Of a DNA stretch of 7,012 nucleotides, positions 1 to 5,776 are shown one piece after another (the stretch's first letter is position 1; the number at the start of each line of letters is the position of its first letter). The stretch lies in assembly GCA_964344775.1 (NCBI GenBank), contig CAYFOO010000067.1, forward strand, positions 1 to 7,012, in the 5' to 3' direction. A model generated the notes under the pieces. That model was given only the letters and a program-made list of their open reading frames with translations, did not search any database and had not been told where the DNA came from. The position numbers and the translations under genes were made by a program. The DNA is from CAYFMH01 sp964344775. Its GTDB lineage: Bacteria; Patescibacteriota; Gracilibacteria; UBA4473.

Positions 1-51
1 TTTTCTCTGAAATCGCTTATTTATGCGGTTAAATGCGATGGGTGTGAAAAA

Positions 52-138
52 TTACCATTTTAGAATTAATACCGGTCTTATTTTAAATTCAGCAAAATCA
101 GTAAAATAAATCTTTGCTAATACAATTTCTTGAGGCAT
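52..138 (-). pseudogene. MazF/PemK-like toxin, N-terminal fragment
   Basis: This reads as the first 28 codons of a MazF/PemK-type endoribonuclease toxin. The translation begins MPQEIVLAKIYFTDF and continues with RPVLILK, which matches the first two beta strands of the family (pattern IVLVxFPFTD...K.RPALVL). The reading frame then hits TAA after a Trp codon. Intact members run to roughly 110-130 residues, so the RNA-binding and catalytic parts are missing. The remaining 51 bases to the window edge hold no clear continuation in any frame. The ATG overlaps the stop of the upstream antitoxin-like gene as TAATG, the translational coupling usual for toxin-antitoxin pairs. It is probably a decayed toxin; a sequencing error or a shift near position 54 is the alternative. 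Family assignment rests on pattern recognition of a short stretch. Confidence 0.45.
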
Positions 139-347
139 TATGATTGATATGAGGAAGACTTTAGACCGCTTGTTTTTCCCAAACTTGTTATTTCTTTTTC
201 ATCCCAAAAATCCCATTCTTCTGTCTGAGATTCTTCTATGGGGATGACAATAATCTCAACCCGTTGATTCTTTTTTACTTTTTTCCAAGGAAGAGAGATG
301 GTGATTTTATTGTTATTTATGGTTTCAGTTAGTTTTATTGTTTTCAT
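138..347 (-). CDS. Small antitoxin-like protein (69 aa)
   Basis: A 69-residue protein resembling small antitoxins encoded just before MazF/PemK or PIN toxins in Patescibacteria and cyanobacteria. Residues about 1-37 alternate polar and hydrophobic positions (KITISLPW, then RVEIIVIPIEE), suggesting a beta-strand dimerisation and DNA-binding part. Residues about 38-55 are acidic and carry two Trp (EEWDFWDEKE), as expected of a flexible toxin-binding tail. The stop overlaps the ATG of the toxin-like fragment. The start at 347 is the only in-frame ATG that keeps the N-terminal strand; no Shine-Dalgarno precedes it, but a promoter-like pair ends 6 nt upstream, suggesting a leaderless mRNA. It lies 31 bp downstream of a glycosyltransferase on the same strand. 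If the toxin is dead, this gene may be a relic. The antitoxin role is inferred from context and shape, with no definite family recognised. Confidence 0.6.
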   Translation of the reverse strand: MKTIKLTETINNNKITISLPWKKVKKNQRVEIIVIPIEESQTEEWDFWDEKEITSLGKTSGLKSSSYQS

Positions 348-353
348 AATCCA

Positions 354-382
354 ATCTTAAAAAGCATGGATAAAAAAGTCAA
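354..382 (-). promoter_or_regulatory. Putative promoter of the antitoxin-like gene, leaderless geometry
   Basis: On the minus strand, TTGACT (382-377, 5 of 6 to the -35 consensus) is followed after 17 bp by TAAGAT (359-354, 4 of 6 to the -10). Only 6 bp separate the -10 from the ATG, so the expected transcription start falls on the start codon. The -35 overlaps the TGA stop of the upstream glycosyltransferase. Confidence 0.35.
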
Positions 383-1503
383 AGTCCCAGTATTTTTTTA
401 TATTCTTCAAACATTTTTTTCGCCATTGCTTCCCATTTGAATTTCTGACACTGCACGAATCCTTTTTCTACCAGCTTTTTTCTCAGATCTGTTTCTTTGG
501 CTAATTTTTCCATGGCCTCGGCTATTTCTGCCACTTTGTACGGATCAAAATAGAGGGCGGCCTCCTCACAAACTTCTGGCAGTGAAGAAGTATTGGAAAC
601 CGCTACAGGAGTACCACACTGCATGGCTTCTAGTGGTGGCAAACCAAACCCCTCATAAAAACTCGGAAAAATATAAGCCGTCGCCCCAGAAATAAACGTA
701 GCTAGATCTTTTTTTGGGAAAAATCCGACCATTTTTACTCGTTTTTCCAGTTTTAGTTTGTGGATCAATTCCTGAATTTCCGTATCAGAAGTGGTCGGTC
801 CGGCCAGCACCAGATCTACATTTGAGTGCGGATTTTTATTCAGAAACTGGACATAGGCGTGGATCAGGCCGAGGATGTTTTTGTGCTCTCGAAACACTCC
901 TGTGTAGAGGAAGTAATGTTCTGGGAGGTGATACATTTTTTTGAATTTTTGCAGTGTTGCCCGGTCTGTTTCTGGTTTGAAACTTTGTGTTACGCCATTG
1001 TGAGCGACCGTGATTTTTTCTTCAGGCACTTTGAGGTAGTTGATCATGTCCCGCTTTGTATTTTCTGACACGGCGAAGCAGTGGGCAGCTTTTCGAGTGA
1101 CCGTATTGATCACGAGTTTGTATGCCAGACGAGAAAAAATATCTGATTTCTTTTTCCCGGGGAAAAAGTGCAACGTCAGATCGTGGATGGTCACCACAAA
1201 AGGCCGGTGATAAAAAATCGGGGCATTAAAATGCGGAAAAACCATCAGGTCAAATTGGTGTTTATTGAGCTGTCTGAGAAACTTCCATTGCTCAGCAAAA
1301 GAGTAGTGTGGAGCATCGGTTTTTTCTTTCTGAAAATTTAGCCCGGGGAGCTCAAATCTCTCATATTCTTCCGGCTTGAGAAAAAGGGTGTACTGGTTTT
1401 CCGAATCTAGTTTCGCCAGATTCTGCACCAATTCGTACACGTGTCGCCCAATCCCCGTGGCTTTTTCTGTAAAAAACCGAGCATCTATTCCAATTTTTTT
1501 CAT
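379..1503 (-). CDS. GT4-family glycosyltransferase (group 1, GT-B fold)
   Basis: A 374-residue retaining glycosyltransferase of CAZy family GT4, expected to move a sugar from a nucleotide-sugar donor to a surface glycan or lipid-linked acceptor on the cytoplasmic membrane face. The N-terminal Rossmann domain starts MKKIGIDARFF and carries the glycine loop TGIGRH (residues about 16-21) and the HDL motif (about 107-109). The C-terminal donor domain has YTGVFREHKN (about 200-209), and the EX7E catalytic pair in EGFGLPPLE (about 284-292), followed by CGTPV. Length fits the family and no key residue is missing. An in-frame ATG at 1560 would add 19 residues ahead of the conserved start and overlap the divergent gene, so 1503 was chosen. 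GGAAA just upstream is at best a weak Shine-Dalgarno. Mannosyl transfer is possible, but substrate cannot be read from sequence. Confidence 0.92.
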   Translation of the reverse strand: MKKIGIDARFFTEKATGIGRHVYELVQNLAKLDSENQYTLFLKPEEYERFELPGLNFQKEKTDAPHYSFAEQWKFLRQLNKHQFDLMVFPHFNAPIFYHRPFVVTIHDLTLHFFPGKKKSDIFSRLAYKLVINTVTRKAAHCFAVSENTKRDMINYLKVPEEKITVAHNGVTQSFKPETDRATLQKFKKMYHLPEHYFLYTGVFREHKNILGLIHAYVQFLNKNPHSNVDLVLAGPTTSDTEIQELIHKLKLEKRVKMVGFFPKKDLATFISGATAYIFPSFYEGFGLPPLEAMQCGTPVAVSNTSSLPEVCEEAALYFDPYKVAEIAEAMEKLAKETDLRKKLVEKGFVQCQKFKWEAMAKKMFEEYKKILGL

Positions 1504-1538
1504 TTTCCGGTACAGAAGTATTACAACTTTTATAAAAT

Positions 1539-2735
1539 ATGAAAGGGAATCTGAAATCATTAAAAATTGCCCTGGTGACGGACTGGCTTACCAACCTGGG
1601 GGGAGCGGAAAAAGTGCTGAAAGCGGTTTCAGATATTTTCCCTGAGGCACCGATCTACACGACCGTGGTGAATCAAGAAAATGTTGGTGATCTAGCAAAA
1701 AAAGATATCAGAACTTCTTGGCTGCAAAAAATTCCCATCTTTAATAAAAAACATCAGCTTCTGCTTCCGAAACTTCCACACGCCATCGAAAGTTTAGATT
1801 TGAGCGAATACGACCTGATAATTTCTTTTTCCTCCTGTGTGGCGAAGAGCGTGATCACCACCCCCGAGCAAACCCACATTTGCTACATTCACTCTCCCAT
1901 GAGATACGCCTGGGAACCGGAGTTTGATGATCGGTTCAAGCGAATTCCGCGGATTTTTAAACCATTGACTAATCGGCTCCTCCGAAAACTGCGGGATTGG
2001 GATTCCAAAACATCTGATCGACCAGATCTCTACATCGCAAATTCTACCACCACGCAGGGGCGAGTCCGCAAATATTACGGCCGAGACACCGAAGTGCTGT
2101 ATCCTCCGGTGGAGGTGCGAGATTTTCAGCTTTTTGATGAAACGTTGGAAAATACTCCTCGGCCGTTAATCCACCAGTTAACTGGTGGGGTAACTAGTAG
2201 CACGTCGCGTAAATTATACAAAACAGATTATTTTATCTGCGTAGGGCGGATGGTGGCCTACAAAAAGTTTGATTTGCTTGTAAAAACCTTCAAAAAACTG
2301 CCAGAAAAAAGGCTCGTCTTCGTCGGAGATGGTCCAGAGCGAAAAGATCTACAAAAGCTAGCTGAGGGGGGTGAGAATATCGAATTCCGAGGTGAAGTGC
2401 CATTTGCTGAATTGAAAAAAACATTGTCCCATGCCAAGGCACTCCTGCTCCCACAAAAAGAAGATGCGGGGATTGTACAATTGGAGGCTTTTGCTTCGGG
2501 GATTCCGGTGGTTGGTTACCAGGATGGGGGACTTTGTGATGTTTTGATTGAAGGAACAAATGGGGTATTTTTTAGCGATCAAACACCGGAAAGTGTAATA
2601 CAGGCTCTGGAAAAGTTTAAAAAAAGTGCCTGGGATCCGGTCAAAATCCGAGAAACCGCTCAAAAGTATGATACGAAAAAATTTCAGCAGAAATTTATGA
2701 AAATAATGGAAGAGTTTTTAAATCGTAAAATTTGA
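1539..2735 (+). CDS. GT4-family glycosyltransferase, WbaZ-like
   Basis: A 398-residue GT4 glycosyltransferase resembling the WbaZ (mannosyltransferase) group involved in O-antigen or other surface polysaccharide assembly. The N-terminal domain has ALVTDWLTNLGGAEKVL (residues 11-27) and the group's characteristic CYIHSPMRYAWE (115-126). The donor domain begins YFICVGRMVAYKKFDL (231-246), has FVGDGPE (261-267), and the EX7E pair is E308 and E316 in EDAGIVQLE, followed by ASGIPVVGY. The linker between PPV (189-191) and YFICVGR is about 39 residues, longer than usual, and includes residues 209-219 encoded by a palindrome. There is no Shine-Dalgarno; TATAAA at 1531-1536 is too near the ATG for a -10. 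It is divergent from the other glycosyltransferase with 35 bp between starts, suggesting shared control and a common pathway. Family is clear; donor and acceptor are not. Confidence 0.93.
   Translation: MKGNLKSLKIALVTDWLTNLGGAEKVLKAVSDIFPEAPIYTTVVNQENVGDLAKKDIRTSWLQKIPIFNKKHQLLLPKLPHAIESLDLSEYDLIISFSSCVAKSVITTPEQTHICYIHSPMRYAWEPEFDDRFKRIPRIFKPLTNRLLRKLRDWDSKTSDRPDLYIANSTTTQGRVRKYYGRDTEVLYPPVEVRDFQLFDETLENTPRPLIHQLTGGVTSSTSRKLYKTDYFICVGRMVAYKKFDLLVKTFKKLPEKRLVFVGDGPERKDLQKLAEGGENIEFRGEVPFAELKKTLSHAKALLLPQKEDAGIVQLEAFASGIPVVGYQDGGLCDVLIEGTNGVFFSDQTPESVIQALEKFKKSAWDPVKIRETAQKYDTKKFQQKFMKIMEEFLNRKI
2165..2194. repeat. In-frame palindromic element inside the WbaZ-like gene
   Basis: Positions 2171-2188 (CCACCAGTTAACTGGTGG) form a perfect 18-bp palindrome. 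After a 2-bp interruption on each side the symmetry continues for 4 bp (GTTA at 2165-2168, TAAC at 2191-2194). It is read in frame as residues 209-219 of the glycosyltransferase (PLIHQLTGGVT), in the linker between the two Rossmann domains. A partial copy of the arm, AACTAGT, follows at 2192-2198. It could have arrived as a short mobile palindrome of the kind described as Rickettsia palindromic elements. Confidence 0.7.
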
Positions 2736-2759
2736 CCACTTTTGATTTTTTTTTACAAT
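2732..2759 (+). promoter_or_regulatory. Sigma70-type promoter of the KH-R3H gene
   Basis: TTGACC at 2732-2737 (5 of 6 to consensus), a 16-bp T-rich spacer, and TACAAT at 2754-2759 (5 of 6). The expected start point, about 2766, lies 1-2 nt before the ATG at 2768, so the mRNA would be leaderless or nearly so. The -35 overlaps the TGA stop of the upstream glycosyltransferase. This suggests the gene is transcribed separately from the gene before it. Confidence 0.5.
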
Positions 2760-2767
2760 CCAGTCCT

Positions 2768-3217
2768 ATGGAAACTATAATACAAAAAGCTCTCCGGATC
2801 CTGCTCGACAAGTTTGGTGCGAGTTATGATTGCATTACTGTCCAAGAAGAAGGTGGTCACTATCGGGCCAACATCGAAACAGATGATGCGGGACGTCTGA
2901 TCGGCAAAAACGGAGCCACTCTTCAGTCTCTACAAACTCTGCTCAAGAATATCCTCTGGGAACAAAACGCCGAGAAGGTTTTTGTGAGCATTGATGTAGA
3001 TAATTATCGAAAACAACAAGAAGAAAAGCTGCTCGAAAAAGTAAAAAGGTACATCGATATGATGAAAGAAAAAAACCTTTCTGAAACTAAACTTCCCCCA
3101 ATGAGTGCTTATTTTCGACGGATTGTTCATTCTTGGATTTCTGCCAATAATCCAGAGCTGTCTTCTGATTCAGAAGGGGAAGGAGCAGATCGAGCGATAC
3201 GAGTGTTCTATAAGTAA
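2768..3217 (+). CDS. jag: KH-R3H RNA-binding protein, Jag/KhpB-like
   Basis: A 149-residue RNA-binding protein of the Jag/KhpB group. In Firmicutes these act with KhpA in post-transcriptional control of cell division and envelope synthesis, and the gene often sits near yidC. Here the KH domain is residues about 1-80, with the nucleic-acid loop GKNG at 46-49 in GRLIGKNGATLQSLQ. A charged helix (about 80-108) links it to the R3H domain, whose R-x3-H signature is R117 to H121 in FRRIVH, followed by SDSEGEGADR. The N-terminal Jag_N domain of longer homologues is absent. A TTG at 2732 could add 12 residues, but they lack family likeness and would start inside the -35, so the ATG at 2768 is preferred. 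No yidC is visible next to it; neighbours are a glycosyltransferase and alaS. Confidence 0.85.
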   Translation: METIIQKALRILLDKFGASYDCITVQEEGGHYRANIETDDAGRLIGKNGATLQSLQTLLKNILWEQNAEKVFVSIDVDNYRKQQEEKLLEKVKRYIDMMKEKNLSETKLPPMSAYFRRIVHSWISANNPELSSDSEGEGADRAIRVFYK

Positions 3218-3218
3218 T

Positions 3219-3314
3219 TTAGAACTTAGATCTTAGAGCTTAGAACTTAGTTTTTGAGCGATAAATTAAAATTTACGATTTGGAAAAATCTAAGTTCTAC
3301 CAACTAAGCTCTAA
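3219..3314. repeat. Inverted CTTAG-type repeat array between jag and alaS
   Basis: The left arm (3219-3250) repeats TTAGAACTTAG and TTAGAGCTTAG variants. The right arm (3290-3314) has the complements CTAAGTTCTA (3290-3299) and CTAAGCTCTAA (3304-3314). TAGAACTTAG at 3241-3250 pairs perfectly with 3290-3299 around a 39-nt AT-rich loop, which holds a smaller inverted repeat TAAATT/AATTTA (3262-3275). The array ends 10 bp before the alaS ATG and leaves no room for a Shine-Dalgarno. No T-tract follows, so a classical terminator is unlikely. Confidence 0.75.
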
Positions 3315-3324
3315 CAACTAAAAT

Positions 3325-5109
3325 ATGAAATATACTATCGACGATCTTCGGAAAAAGTGGCTTGGTTTTTGGGAGTCCAAGGATCATGTGGTTATTCCCA
3401 GTGCCGCAGTGATTCCGGACAATGATCCGACGGCTCTTTTTATCAATTCGGGAATGCATCCGCTGGTTCCCTTCCTCATGGGGGAGCCACATCCGGCGAG
3501 TAATCGTCTGGCCAATGTACAGAAGTGTATTCGGACCGGAGACATTGAAGAAGTAGGAGATGCGACGCATCTGACCTTTTTTGAAATGCTCGGAAACTGG
3601 TCTCTGGGAGATTACTTCAAAGAAGAGCAAATCACTTGGTCTTATGAATTTCTCACGGAAGTACTCGAACTTCCTCTGGAAAAGATAGCCGTCTCCGTTT
3701 TTGCAGGAGATGCAGATGCTCCTCGAGATGATTTTTCGGCTGGGGTCTGGGAGAGCTTGGGGATGCCAATCCCTCGGATTGCCTACCTCGGAAAAGAAGA
3801 CAACTGGTGGGCAAAAGGAGATATCGGACCTTGTGGTCCGGATACGGAGATGTTTTTTTGGACGGGAGATGAGCCAGCACCAGAAAACTTTCAAGACACT
3901 GCGGATGACGACCGATGGGTAGAGATCTGGAACGATGTCTTCATGCAGTTTAACAAAACAGAAACCGGGCAGCTCCAACCGCTTCCTTCTCAAAACATCG
4001 ATACAGGAATGGGACTTGAGCGGACGGTAGCAGTGCTCAACGGATTTAAATCCGTTTATCAGACCGACGCTTTTGAAGATATTTTAGCAAAGATTGCAGC
4101 AGTATCTGGACATCCAGAAATTGCCTCAGATCCGATTGGGACGACCGACGTTCACGCTTCCGCTCGGATTATTGCCGACCACATCCGAACTTCAGTCATT
4201 ATTTTGACAGACAATATTTCTCCCTCCAATATGGATCAGGGATATATCCTGCGGCGGCTTCTCCGTCGAGCGATTCGTCATGGACGGAAGATCGGGGTGT
4301 CTGAGAATCTTTGTGTTCCAATCGCTGAAGCGGCGATCAAAAAACTTGGATCACACTACACGGAAGTGGAAGCCAATAAATCTTTTATCATTTCTGAGCT
4401 CGAACGAGAAGAAGCCCAGTTTCGAAAAACGTTGGTAGCTGGGGAGCGAGAATTCGAAAAAATTGCTGAAACCTGTGAGGGGCACATTGCCGGAGACAAA
4501 GCTTTTTTCCTCTACGAGACCTACGGATTTCCGCTTGAGATCACGGAGGAATTAGCGGCTGAAAAAGGGATCAAAGTAGATGGAGCTGGGTTTGAAAAAT
4601 CCTACGAAGCCCACCAAGCGAAATCCCGAGCCGGATCTGAACAAAAATTTGCCGGAGGATTGGCCGGGGGATCAGAAGAAGAAGCGAAGCTTCATACCGC
4701 CACACACCTACTCCATGCAGCCCTGCGAAAAGTGCTGGGGGATCATGTGGAGCAACGGGGATCAAATATCACTCCGGAGCGGTTACGATTTGATTTCAGC
4801 CACGAAGACAAGATGACGCCGGAGCAAAAAGAGGAGGTAGAAAAGCTCGTCAATGAAGCAATTGCGGCGGATGCAGAGATCAATTGTACAGAAATGAGTG
4901 TTGATGATGCAAAATCAGCTGGTGCGATTGGTCTTTTTGAAAGTAAATACGGGGACCAGGTGAAAGTCTACACGATGGGAGAATTCTCCAAGGAAATTTG
5001 TGGCGGGCCACATACGGCTCGAACCGGAGATCTGAAATCCTTTAAAATCAAAAAAGAGGAGAGCTCTAGTCGTGGAGTGCGGCGGATCAAGGCGGTGATT
5101 GGGAAGTGA
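3325..5109 (+). CDS. alaS: Alanine--tRNA ligase, short form without C-Ala domain
   Basis: Alanyl-tRNA synthetase, a class II enzyme that charges tRNA-Ala in the cytoplasm and clears mischarged Ser or Gly with its editing domain. The catalytic domain (residues about 1-235) shows LFINSGMHPLVPFLMG (38-53), motif 2 in HLTFFEMLGNWSLGDYF (82-98) and motif 3 GMGLER (228-233). The tRNA-recognition region includes ILRRLLRRAIRHG (308-320). The editing domain carries zinc ligands in HTATH (457-461) and CGGPH (559-563). The protein ends at RGVRRIKAV, the usual end of the editing domain. The DHHA1/C-Ala domain of the roughly 875-residue E. coli enzyme is missing; from general knowledge, short forms like this are common in Patescibacteria, so it looks natural rather than truncated. 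The start at 3325 matches the family start. No Shine-Dalgarno is visible because repeats fill the upstream region. Confidence 0.97.
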   Translation: MKYTIDDLRKKWLGFWESKDHVVIPSAAVIPDNDPTALFINSGMHPLVPFLMGEPHPASNRLANVQKCIRTGDIEEVGDATHLTFFEMLGNWSLGDYFKEEQITWSYEFLTEVLELPLEKIAVSVFAGDADAPRDDFSAGVWESLGMPIPRIAYLGKEDNWWAKGDIGPCGPDTEMFFWTGDEPAPENFQDTADDDRWVEIWNDVFMQFNKTETGQLQPLPSQNIDTGMGLERTVAVLNGFKSVYQTDAFEDILAKIAAVSGHPEIASDPIGTTDVHASARIIADHIRTSVIILTDNISPSNMDQGYILRRLLRRAIRHGRKIGVSENLCVPIAEAAIKKLGSHYTEVEANKSFIISELEREEAQFRKTLVAGEREFEKIAETCEGHIAGDKAFFLYETYGFPLEITEELAAEKGIKVDGAGFEKSYEAHQAKSRAGSEQKFAGGLAGGSEEEAKLHTATHLLHAALRKVLGDHVEQRGSNITPERLRFDFSHEDKMTPEQKEEVEKLVNEAIAADAEINCTEMSVDDAKSAGAIGLFESKYGDQVKVYTMGEFSKEICGGPHTARTGDLKSFKIKKEESSSRGVRRIKAVIGK

Positions 5110-5111
5110 CA

Positions 5112-5150
5112 AGGTTGTAGGTGGGAGGTGGTAAGTTGTAGGGGGAGGTT
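5112..5150 (+). repeat. G-rich low-complexity repeat after alaS
   Basis: Two imperfect copies, TTGTAGGTGGGAGGT (5115-5129) and TTGTAGGGGGAGGT (5136-5149), lie 21 bp apart directly after the alaS stop. The plus strand has at least six runs of two or more G within 40 bases, so a two-layer G-quadruplex in DNA or RNA is conceivable. Confidence 0.6.
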
Positions 5151-5171
5151 GATTTGTATAGCACAACCGTA

Positions 5172-5193
5172 GACGAAGTTCCCTAACTTCGTC
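5172..5193. terminator. Hairpin after alaS, weak terminator or dispersed palindrome
   Basis: A perfect 9-bp stem, GACGAAGTT (5172-5180) with AACTTCGTC (5185-5193), encloses the 4-nt loop CCCT. It sits 62 bp after the alaS stop. The tail is GGGGGTTAATTTTAAAT, not a clean T-run, so Rho-independent termination would be inefficient. It may instead be a copy of a dispersed palindrome. Confidence 0.5.
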
Positions 5194-5226
5194 GGGGGTT
5201 AATTTTAAATAAAACTCAAAACGTTT

Positions 5227-5281
5227 TGGAGCAATTTATCATTCTTCGTTAAAACTTCGCATGACAGGCAAAATTGCTCCA
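5227..5281. repeat. 11-bp inverted repeat with alternative stem
   Basis: TGGAGCAATTT (5227-5237) is the exact reverse complement of AAATTGCTCCA (5271-5281), enclosing 33 bases. An alternative stem, ACAGGC (5264-5269) with GCCTGT (5282-5287), would use bases next to the right arm, so the two may compete. It lies just beyond the 3' end of the minus-strand 106-residue gene. No T-run follows on either strand, so it is not an obvious terminator. Confidence 0.6.
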
Positions 5282-5289
5282 GCCTGTGA

Positions 5290-5610
5290 TTAATACATTG
5301 TATCGTGTTTTTTTGCTCCAAGTTTTTGAGCAATAACCATAGCAAAAAATTGTTGATAATTTACTGGTGGCATTCTGCCATCATTTGGGCTACCAGGCTT
5401 GTGATAATCGTATTCTGCAACAAGTGCACGTTGTAATTCAGGAGGGATTACAAGATTTCCATCTTCATCAGGTTGTAGTGCTCCTAACTGAAGCAATGCG
5501 GCAGTATCATCTCTTGTTTTTTTACTTGTTGCCTCAACAATAGCAGGATTTCCCTCGGGGAGTTGAGGGGCTGTTTCAGGTTGACCTTCACTTGGTTTTT
5601 TGGGCTCCAT
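5290..5610 (-). CDS. Hypothetical 106-aa Pro/Gln-rich protein
   Basis: Not recognised. A 106-residue protein with an acidic and proline-rich N-terminus (residues about 1-32, with MEPKKPSEGQPE and APQLPEGNP), probably disordered. It is followed by a likely folded part: a helix TAALLQLGAL (36-45), DEDGNLVIPPELQRALVAEY (48-67), and a C-terminal helix NYQQFFAMVIAQKLGAK (84-100). There is no signal peptide, membrane segment or cysteine. Clean frame, family-like amino-acid composition and an intact stop support it as real. The ATG at 5610 has no Shine-Dalgarno; TTAACATAAT lies directly before it. It stands alone between repeat-bearing spacers, with short repeats TTGCTCCAGCCT on both sides. The PPELQ piece loosely recalls small antitoxin or DNA-binding proteins, but this is not enough for a function. 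Confidence 0.65.
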   Translation of the reverse strand: MEPKKPSEGQPETAPQLPEGNPAIVEATSKKTRDDTAALLQLGALQPDEDGNLVIPPELQRALVAEYDYHKPGSPNDGRMPPVNYQQFFAMVIAQKLGAKKHDTMY

Positions 5611-5688
5611 AATTATGTTAAGTTAAAATACTACGGTGACACGTTAATTGATTGTACAACCTTGTCAAATTCAAAAGAGTTTACAAAG

Positions 5689-5719
5689 TTGCTCCAGCCT
5701 ATTCTCAAAACATTTCGGA
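5689..5719. repeat. Second copy of sequence blocks found after alaS
   Basis: TTGCTCCAGCCT (5689-5700) repeats 5274-5285 exactly, and CTCAAAACATTTCGGA (5704-5719) repeats 5215-5230 with 14 of 16 matches. The blocks are in the opposite order in the two places. The copies flank the 106-residue gene. Confidence 0.55.
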
Positions 5720-5731
5720 CAGGTGAGCTTG

Positions 5732-5772
5732 GGGGATAAGAGAAAACCCCGTCTGGCCTAAATAATTTTTTT
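5732..5772 (+). other. Short GC hairpin with T-run, uncertain role
   Basis: GGGG (5732-5735) can pair with CCCC (5747-5750) around an 11-nt purine-rich loop, and a T-run (5766-5772) follows 15 bases later. The stem is too short and the run too distant for a confident plus-strand terminator. No plus-strand gene ends nearby. It lies in the spacer upstream of the minus-strand 106-residue gene and could be part of its leader. Confidence 0.25.
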
Positions 5773-5776
5773 CAAT

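Noticed and set aside
1531..1536. TATAAA as the -10 of the WbaZ-like gene
   Set aside because: Only 2 bp separate it from the ATG, so transcription would begin inside the coding region. No good -35 lies at the right distance.
1504..1560. Upstream ATG at 1560 for the minus-strand glycosyltransferase
   Set aside because: It would add 19 non-conserved residues ahead of the standard MKKIGIDAR start and overlap the divergent gene.
2732..2767. TTG start for the KH-R3H gene, adding 12 residues
   Set aside because: The extra residues show no family likeness and the TTG lies inside the -35 of a good promoter. The ATG at 2768 fits better.
3219..3314. CRISPR array
   Set aside because: Units are about 10 bp, variable, and have no regular spacers. 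The two halves are inverted, and no cas gene is present.
3304..3993. Long minus-strand open frame (229 codons) opposite the start of alaS
   Set aside because: It is the antisense of a clearly conserved coding region. Its translation is rich in Arg, Pro, Ser and Phe with no domain likeness.
379..5109. Possible alternative code with UGA read as Gly
   Set aside because: Both glycosyltransferases and alaS end at TGA exactly where their families end, and the sequence after each stop is promoter or repeat DNA rather than conserved protein.
5611..5776. Riboswitch or small RNA gene in the spacer upstream of the 106-residue gene
   Set aside because: Only a 4-bp GC stem and repeat blocks are visible. 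No known riboswitch core or tRNA-like fold was recognised.
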